DNA from: Oscillospiraceae bacterium
Lineage (GTDB): Bacteria; Bacillota; Clostridia; Oscillospirales; Ruminococcaceae
Reading direction: 5' to 3'
Assembly: GCA_029062865.1 (NCBI GenBank)
Contig: JAIDPG010000107.1
Coordinates: 1 to 10,877 of the forward strand
Length of the DNA: 10,877 nucleotides
Part shown: positions 7,136 to 10,877 of the stretch, piece after piece
Position numbering within the stretch: position 1 is the stretch's first letter
Layout: each line of letters starts with the position of its first letter
Notes under the pieces: model-generated
The model's database searches: none
Told to the model about the DNA's origin: nothing
What the model saw: only the letters and a program-made list of their open reading frames with translations
Program-made: the position numbers and the translations under genes

Positions 7136-8049
7136 CAGTGAATATCCTCCCTTGTAGCGTTAAGAAATACGTCGTCCATAGTTCCCTGAATGACCTCAAA
7201 GCCCTCGAGGTCGTTTCCCGCCTTGTTAAGAAGCGGCAGAGCCTCCCTTGTGGAAGCAAGGGGAATTTTTATGCCATAGCTTTCATCGGTGTATTTTGCT
7301 CCGTCCAAAGCAAGATCATTTACAAGCTTTGATTTTTGTGAAGCATCACAATACATTTTCAGATGATCAGCGGCGTATCTTTCCTTAAGCTCGTGCGGCA
7401 GTCCCTCGGCAACGATTTTTCCCTTGCTGATGATGATTATTTTGTCAGCCTCGGCAGCCTCCTCCATATAATGGGTAGTAAGAAATACGGTCATTTGAGT
7501 CGTTTTGCGGAGCTGCCCGATCGTGCTCCACACCTCGCTCCGCGCGGACGGGTCAAGCCCCGTCGTGGGTTCGTCGAGTATCAGCACCTCGGGAGTGTGC
7601 ATAAGCGCGGCGGCTATCTCGCAGCGCCGCTTCTGCCCGCCCGACAGCGTGCGGTATCTCTTCTTTAAAATATCCGTCAAGGAGAAAATTTCCTCCAGCT
7701 CGGCAAGCCTCGCCATTGCCTGCTTTTTGTTCGGGCAGCGGAGTATTCCGCGGCAAATCAGGTTTTCCTTTACCGTAAGCAGTTCGTCAAGGACGTTGTT
7801 CTGATAGACTATCCCCGTTTTTTCGCGGACTCTCCTGCTGTCCTTTTTTATGTCGAAGCCGCATATCTCGACGCTGCCGGAGTTGGGCTCAAGAAGCGTG
7901 GACATTATGTTGATCGTCGTGGATTTTCCCGCGCCGTTCACGCCCAAAAATCCGATGAGACTGCCCTTTTCGACCGAAAAGGAGATGTTGTCCACAGCCT
8001 TTACCGAGCCGTAGGTCTTTGTGAGATCTTTTACACTTATCACATTCAT
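7135..8049 (-). CDS. ABC transporter ATP-binding protein
   Basis: This 304-residue ATPase powers the adjacent ABC-2 permease. All nucleotide-binding motifs are intact: Walker A GVNGAGKST (36-44), Q-loop Gln83, signature LSGGQ (135-139), Walker B VLILDEP (155-161), D-loop GLD (164-166) and switch His193 in TTH. Residues 220-304 form the C-terminal extension typical of DrrA/CcmA-like exporter ATPases, not importers. The ATG at 8049 is chosen because GGAGG (8063-8059) lies nine bases upstream and the alignable domain starts at once with MNVISVKDLTKTYG. An in-frame start at 8085 lacks such a site and would lie close to or upstream of the transcription start expected from the promoter at 8076-8105. 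First gene of the four-gene operon. Confidence 0.93.
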   Translation of the reverse strand: MNVISVKDLTKTYGSVKAVDNISFSVEKGSLIGFLGVNGAGKSTTINIMSTLLEPNSGSVEICGFDIKKDSRRVREKTGIVYQNNVLDELLTVKENLICRGILRCPNKKQAMARLAELEEIFSLTDILKKRYRTLSGGQKRRCEIAAALMHTPEVLILDEPTTGLDPSARSEVWSTIGQLRKTTQMTVFLTTHYMEEAAEADKIIIISKGKIVAEGLPHELKERYAADHLKMYCDASQKSKLVNDLALDGAKYTDESYGIKIPLASTREALPLLNKAGNDLEGFEVIQGTMDDVFLNATREDIH

Positions 8050-8075
8050 TTTATCAAGCCTCCGTTCTTGAAATA

Positions 8076-8105
8076 ATTGTATCACAAGATAATACTGAAA
8101 GTCAA
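8076..8105 (-). promoter_or_regulatory. Promoter of the ABC-LytTR-DUF3021 operon
   Basis: On the minus strand, TTGACT (8105-8100) and TACAAT (8081-8076) are 18 bp apart. An imperfect palindrome at 8068-8089 (CTTGAAATA and TATCACAAG, 7 of 9 pairs) covers the -10 box and could be an operator. Transcription should begin near 8069, about 20 bases before the ATPase start. Confidence 0.7.
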
Positions 8106-8184
8106 TGAAAAATCGGTAAGCTGCATTGTATGAGGGGTAAGATACACACCGGGCGGCAAAGAATACGCAGAACGAATCTGTTTC

Positions 8185-8216
8185 AAAAAAACAGGGATCG
8201 TTAAACCCGATCCCTG
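8185..8216 (-). terminator. Orphan minus-strand intrinsic terminator
   Basis: A 9-bp perfect stem (8192-8200 with 8208-8216) is followed on the minus strand by seven T residues (8191-8185). No intact minus-strand gene lies upstream. What does lie there is a purL-tail remnant that touches the stem, so the terminator probably belonged to a lost or truncated gene. It also insulates the ABC promoter from read-through. Confidence 0.75.
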
Positions 8217-8264
8217 CTCCTTGTCCGCGTCAACGTTTTTCGCGACTAATAAGGACAGTGCTTC
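8214..8264 (-). pseudogene. Remnant of a purL 3' end
   Basis: On the minus strand, 8246-8214 reads VAKNVDADKEQ and purL at 9639-9607 reads VAKNVDGDKEQ. Nucleotide identity is 28 of 33. Four of the five changes are third-position synonymous; the fifth changes Gly to Ala. Upstream the frame continues as EALSLL against ERLTEF in purL, with decayed similarity, and meets an in-frame stop at 8276-8274. Downstream, similarity to the purL end is lost and the terminator at 8185-8216 begins. This looks like a short decayed copy of coding sequence. It could also be part of a repeat family present elsewhere in the genome. Confidence 0.45.
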
Positions 8265-8371
8265 GATAACAAACTATTCGTAGAGTTTCACAAACTGCGA
8301 TGCTTGTTTTTGGCATTAGCTACAAAGTTTTTACCGTTCACGCAGGAAAATGACATCTTGCGCAAAGGGGG

Positions 8372-8400
8372 TTGTAAAACAAATTTGAATATGATATAAT
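8372..8400 (+). promoter_or_regulatory. Promoter of the two exported-protein genes
   Basis: TTGTAA (8372-8377) and a perfect TATAAT (8395-8400) are 17 bp apart. Transcription should start near 8407, leaving a leader of about 115 nt. Confidence 0.75.
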
Positions 8401-8406
8401 ATGAAT

Positions 8407-8522
8407 TAACACAAATATGATATATAGCATTTAATGCTATGGAAAGCCATAAGCGGCATAAGGGAGGAGGACAACATATTAACGGCTTTAGCAATCATTC
8501 TAAAAACAGGAGGTAAAAAACA
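8407..8522 (+). other. 5' leader of the exported-protein operon
   Basis: The leader holds a 7-bp hairpin (8424-8430 with 8434-8440) that excludes a neighbouring 5-bp hairpin (8438-8442 with 8447-8451). It also has a very strong extra ribosome binding site (AGGGAGGAGG, 8461-8470) with no ATG, GTG or TTG at the right distance. The true site for the next gene is AGGAGG near 8508-8513. No known riboswitch is recognised. Apart from this leader, its promoter, the orphan terminator and the purL remnant, I see nothing in the gene-free stretch 8106-8522. Confidence 0.4.
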
Positions 8523-8972
8523 ATGAAGGTTAAAGGCAAAGCAAAACAGTTGTTTTGTATGGTATGCGCCTTTGTGGCATCGTTTATGCTGACGGTTACG
8601 GCTGCGGCGTCGACTTACGGTGCTACAAACGAGGAATGGTGGGGAACATATAAGTGTAGTACTCCGTCATTATCGGAAACTAAGATAGTTGTACATGATA
8701 GTTATACTTGTGAGCTTTTTTCATATTTTGACAATCGTCCCGGTTTTATTGGTTATTATTCGGGAAGCACCGATGAATTTAATTTACCGACATATTCGAA
8801 TCAATTTTACGCAAAAATTGAAAAAGCCCAACAGGTTAACAGCAAGGGAATCCCGGTAACGAAAAATGGCGGATTCGTATACCAAATTGAATACGAAGCC
8901 AGGGGAAAAATCACACTTTCGCCTAAAACTATCAGTTCTAGTGTAAGCACGTTAAAGTATGTGAAGCAGTGA
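8523..8972 (+). CDS. Small secreted protein of unknown function
   Basis: The precursor has 149 residues. A classical signal peptide is visible: basic start MKVKGKAK, a hydrophobic core around residues 10-26, and a small-residue cleavage zone (TVTAAAST, about 27-30). The mature part of about 120 residues is rich in Tyr, Ser and Thr, with beta-type alternation and a Trp pair (EEWWGTYKC). It has exactly two cysteines, 45 and 63, which could form a disulfide. There is no LPxTG anchor, lipobox or repeat. The ATG at 8523 has AGGAGG about nine bases upstream. The gene is visibly more AT-rich than the neighbouring purL, antiporter and deacetylase genes, which may indicate transfer. It is co-transcribed with the next gene, 35 bp downstream. 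I recognise no family. Confidence 0.75.
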   Translation: MKVKGKAKQLFCMVCAFVASFMLTVTAAASTYGATNEEWWGTYKCSTPSLSETKIVVHDSYTCELFSYFDNRPGFIGYYSGSTDEFNLPTYSNQFYAKIEKAQQVNSKGIPVTKNGGFVYQIEYEARGKITLSPKTISSSVSTLKYVKQ

Positions 8973-9007
8973 TATTTTTGTTCTTTAAGAAAGGAAAGGT
9001 GTTTATT

Positions 9008-9535
9008 ATGAAAAAATTTGTAATTCCGATAATAGCAGCGGCAATTCTCGGCGTCGGTGTTGGGCTGACCGCTGTAGTGACTAACAGGGCAAACGTCGCA
9101 ACTGCGGACAATCCGGGAATTGAAGAAGTCGAGGTGGAAAGCGGCAAATACTATTTAAACGGCGATGTGAACAGCGGCTTGTGGATAGTTGTAACACCGG
9201 AAACCATTTCTCTTAAGGGTGACGATATTGAAACGCCGATGAGAGAAGCAATCCTAGCCATGTATAAGGAAGATGAGCCGGAGTTGGTTGAGTTAAATGA
9301 AGAGGTAATGCAAAGAAATCTGGATCAATCTAAGCTCCTTTACTGCGAGGAAAAGCCTTATTACGCACATGTCGTGAACTTGCAGAACTGGCGCTGTGTT
9401 ATAAATGTAGACCGCTTCAACGCGCCGGTGGAGAACCGTGAGGATCTGCTGGATTCCGGTGCCGCCTTCAATTACAACGATACGACAAACACTATCCATC
9501 TCGCCTTGTTCGGCGACTTCACTCTCGTTAAATAA
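9008..9535 (+). CDS. Exported or membrane-anchored protein of unknown function
   Basis: The protein has 175 residues. A short basic start (MKK) and a hydrophobic stretch at about residues 4-24 form a signal peptide or single anchor; the Gly-rich end (ILGVGVGLTAVVT) leaves cleavage uncertain. The outer part is acidic. A segment at 46-72 (SGKYYLNGDVNSGLWIVV, then ISLKGDD) looks like a beta-strand opening of a small barrel or lipocalin-like domain; this is a visual impression only. Two cysteines, 113 and 130, could form a disulfide. The ATG at 9008 is preferred over an in-frame ATG at 8969 that overlaps the previous gene, because GGAAAGG (8993-8999) lies eight bases upstream and the signal starts there. 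Last gene of the operon; the terminator at 9542-9572 follows at once. No family recognised. Confidence 0.75.
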   Translation: MKKFVIPIIAAAILGVGVGLTAVVTNRANVATADNPGIEEVEVESGKYYLNGDVNSGLWIVVTPETISLKGDDIETPMREAILAMYKEDEPELVELNEEVMQRNLDQSKLLYCEEKPYYAHVVNLQNWRCVINVDRFNAPVENREDLLDSGAAFNYNDTTNTIHLALFGDFTLVK

Positions 9536-9541
9536 CAAAGC

Positions 9542-9572
9542 AAATCCCCCGCTGCGCGGGGGATTTTTTTTT
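9542..9572 (+). terminator. Intrinsic terminator of the exported-protein operon
   Basis: An 11-bp perfect GC-rich stem (9542-9552 with 9556-9566, loop TGC) runs into nine T residues (9564-9572). It starts six bases after the upstream stop. The purL stop codon lies within its right end, so it also sits where purL transcripts would need to end, although the minus-strand tail is only moderately T-rich (GCTTTGTT). Confidence 0.92.
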
Positions 9573-10877
9573 ATAGGAAGTATTCAACGCCGGATTTGAA
9601 CAGCAGCTGCTCCTTATCCCCGTCCACATTCTTCGCGACAAACTCGGTAAGGCGTTCGGTGTGCCCCATTTTGCCGAGCACTCTGCCGTCCGGGGAAATG
9701 ATGCCCTCAACGGCGCACATCGAGCCGTTCGGGTTGAACATCGTGTCCATTGTCGGATTGCCCTTGAGGTCGACGTACTGTGTGAGTATCTGCCCATTGT
9801 CGATGAGCTTTCGGAGAACCTCGCCGCTCGCGGCAAAGCGCCCCTCGCCGTGCGAGATAGGTATCGCGTGAACGTCGCCGACCTTGCAGTTCGCGAGCCA
9901 CGGCGACTTGTCCGTGCAGATCTTCGTGTAAACAAGCTGCGACTGGTGACGACCTATTTCATTATACGTAAGCGTCGGGCTGTCCGCGGTAAGCTCCACA
10001 ATATGCCCGAACGGCACGAGCCCGAGCTTTATCAGCGCCTGGAAGCCGTTGCATATTCCTATCATCAAGCCGTCGCGCTTGTGCAGCATATTCTCGACGT
10101 TCTCCGCGATCTTCGGATTGCGGAAGAACGCGTTGATGAACTTCGCCGAGCCCTCAGGCTCGTCGCCGCCGCTGAAGCCGCCGGGCAGCGCGATCATCTG
10201 CGTCTGCTCGATAAGCTTAGCGAACTCGCCTACAGACTCCTCAATATCCGCCGCCGAGAGGTTCTTGATAACGAAAATCCTGCTCTCCGCGCCGTATTTT
10301 TCAAACGCCGCCGCGGTATCGTATTCGCAGTTCGTGCCGGGGAATACGGGGATAAGCACGCGCGGCTTCGCGATTTTCGGGGATTTGCGGTTGAGAAGCA
10401 GCTCGCAGCCGCCGTTGTATTTCACAGCCTCGGGCGCAGGAGCGTAGCTGGTTTTCTGCTTGAAAATCGGCTCGAGCACGCCGTTCCACTTCTCTTCCAG
10501 CTTCGCGAGATCGAGCTTCACGCCGCAGCAGTCGATCTCGAAATCCGTCAGCGTCTCGCCGATAATTCGCACATTGCTTGGGAACTCGTCGCCGTCGAGC
10601 TCCATTACAAACGCGCCGTAAACTGGGCTGAACAGCTCCTCGTCCGAAATGTTTTCAAGCCGCGCGCCGACGCGGTTTCCGAGCGCCATTTTGAACACGC
10701 CCTCCGCCACGCCGCCGTTCGCGACGCTCCAGACGGAGATCGCTTTTTTCTCGGCAATGAGCGTCTTCACCGTCGCGAACGTTTCCTTGACGCTCGCCGC
10801 GTCGGGGAGACCCAGTGTCTTATAAACAACTGACCCTTCCGACGACATAATAAATTTAGAAATCGGTGGTCGCCCTA
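9571..10877 (-). CDS. purL: Phosphoribosylformylglycinamidine synthase, single-chain form (C-terminal part)
   Basis: PurL converts FGAR, glutamine and ATP to FGAM in the fourth step of IMP synthesis, in the cytoplasm. This is only the C-terminal part, about 435 residues; the frame is open to the window edge, so the start lies outside. An ATG at 10848 is internal, not the start. The first portion holds the end of the second AIRS domain (SVWSVANGGVAEGVFKMALG). A class I glutaminase domain follows: RVLIPVFPGTNCEYDTAAAF, LPGGFSGGDEPEG, and the nucleophile elbow GICNGFQ with Cys encoded at 10053-10051. The catalytic His and Glu are in SHGEGRF (His at 9852-9850, Glu at 9846-9844). The glutaminase is fused, as in the long PurL forms, so no separate PurQ is needed. 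The end (MGHTERLTEFVAKNVDGDKEQ) has a decayed copy at 8264-8214. Confidence 0.95.
   Translation of the reverse strand, partial: GRPPISKFIMSSEGSVVYKTLGLPDAASVKETFATVKTLIAEKKAISVWSVANGGVAEGVFKMALGNRVGARLENISDEELFSPVYGAFVMELDGDEFPSNVRIIGETLTDFEIDCCGVKLDLAKLEEKWNGVLEPIFKQKTSYAPAPEAVKYNGGCELLLNRKSPKIAKPRVLIPVFPGTNCEYDTAAAFEKYGAESRIFVIKNLSAADIEESVGEFAKLIEQTQMIALPGGFSGGDEPEGSAKFINAFFRNPKIAENVENMLHKRDGLMIGICNGFQALIKLGLVPFGHIVELTADSPTLTYNEIGRHQSQLVYTKICTDKSPWLANCKVGDVHAIPISHGEGRFAASGEVLRKLIDNGQILTQYVDLKGNPTMDTMFNPNGSMCAVEGIISPDGRVLGKMGHTERLTEFVAKNVDGDKEQLLFKSGVEYFL

Noticed and set aside
8106..8213. Continuation of the purL-remnant frame to 8084 as a real gene end
   Set aside because: The frame stays open, but it crosses a terminator stem and the ABC promoter, and shows no similarity to the PurL C-terminus past DKEQ.
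8288..8494. A 68-codon minus-strand frame in the gap before the exported-protein operon
   Set aside because: It runs antisense to the promoter at 8372-8400 and the leader. Its apparent start sits opposite the purine-rich ribosome binding sequence and it has no usable site itself.
9661..10833. A 390-codon plus-strand open frame opposite purL
   Set aside because: It is antisense to clear purL coding sequence with intact catalytic motifs. The predicted protein is Arg/Val/Ala-rich with no domain, as expected from the mirror frame of a GC-rich gene.
1..10877. CRISPR array, tRNA, rRNA, transposase or integrase
   Set aside because: No regularly spaced repeats, no tRNA- or rRNA-like segment and no transposase or integrase motif were seen in any frame.

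Overview
The window looks like chromosomal DNA of a Gram-positive anaerobe of the Clostridia, plausibly a gut Oscillospiraceae/Ruminococcus-type organism. This is an inference from strong AGGAGG-type ribosome binding sites, near-consensus sigma-A promoters, a single-chain PurL that carries its own glutaminase domain, a PdaB-like deacetylase and a LytTR/DUF3021 pair. The GC content is moderate and drops visibly in one small cassette (about 8250-8990).

Layout, left to right. (1) 60-2079, plus strand: an ECF-type sigma factor followed by a 456-residue protein with one membrane segment, probably its membrane-bound regulator. (2) 2350-3369, minus strand: a membrane-anchored polysaccharide deacetylase of the PdaB type, convergent with (1), with a strong hairpin at 2303-2333 between them. 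(3) 3468-5274, plus strand: a perfect consensus promoter, a leader of about 160 nt with a 14-bp non-terminator hairpin, and a CPA1-type cation/proton antiporter with two C-terminal RCK_C-like repeats. A long hairpin and T-run end it. (4) 8049-5343, minus strand: a four-gene operon running ABC ATPase, ABC permease, LytTR DNA-binding protein, DUF3021 membrane protein. The genes overlap or lie a few bases apart, and a good promoter sits at 8076-8105. (5) 8372-9572, plus strand: a consensus-like promoter, a 5' leader and two small exported proteins of unknown function, closed by a textbook terminator. (6) 10877-9571, minus strand: the C-terminal part of purL, running off the right edge.

Most blocks serve the cell envelope or envelope sensing: a sigma/regulator pair, cell-wall deacetylation, ion homeostasis, a self-regulated ABC exporter and two exported proteins. 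purL is ordinary purine biosynthesis.

The most unusual structure is a 33-nt imperfect direct repeat (28 of 33 identical) between the end of purL (9607-9639) and the gene-free region beside the ABC operon (8214-8246). The left copy still reads as a PurL tail, followed at once by its own minus-strand terminator. Four of its five differences from purL are synonymous. The two exported-protein genes lie exactly between the copies, which suggests a small cassette was inserted at the 3' end of purL and displaced an older purL tail.
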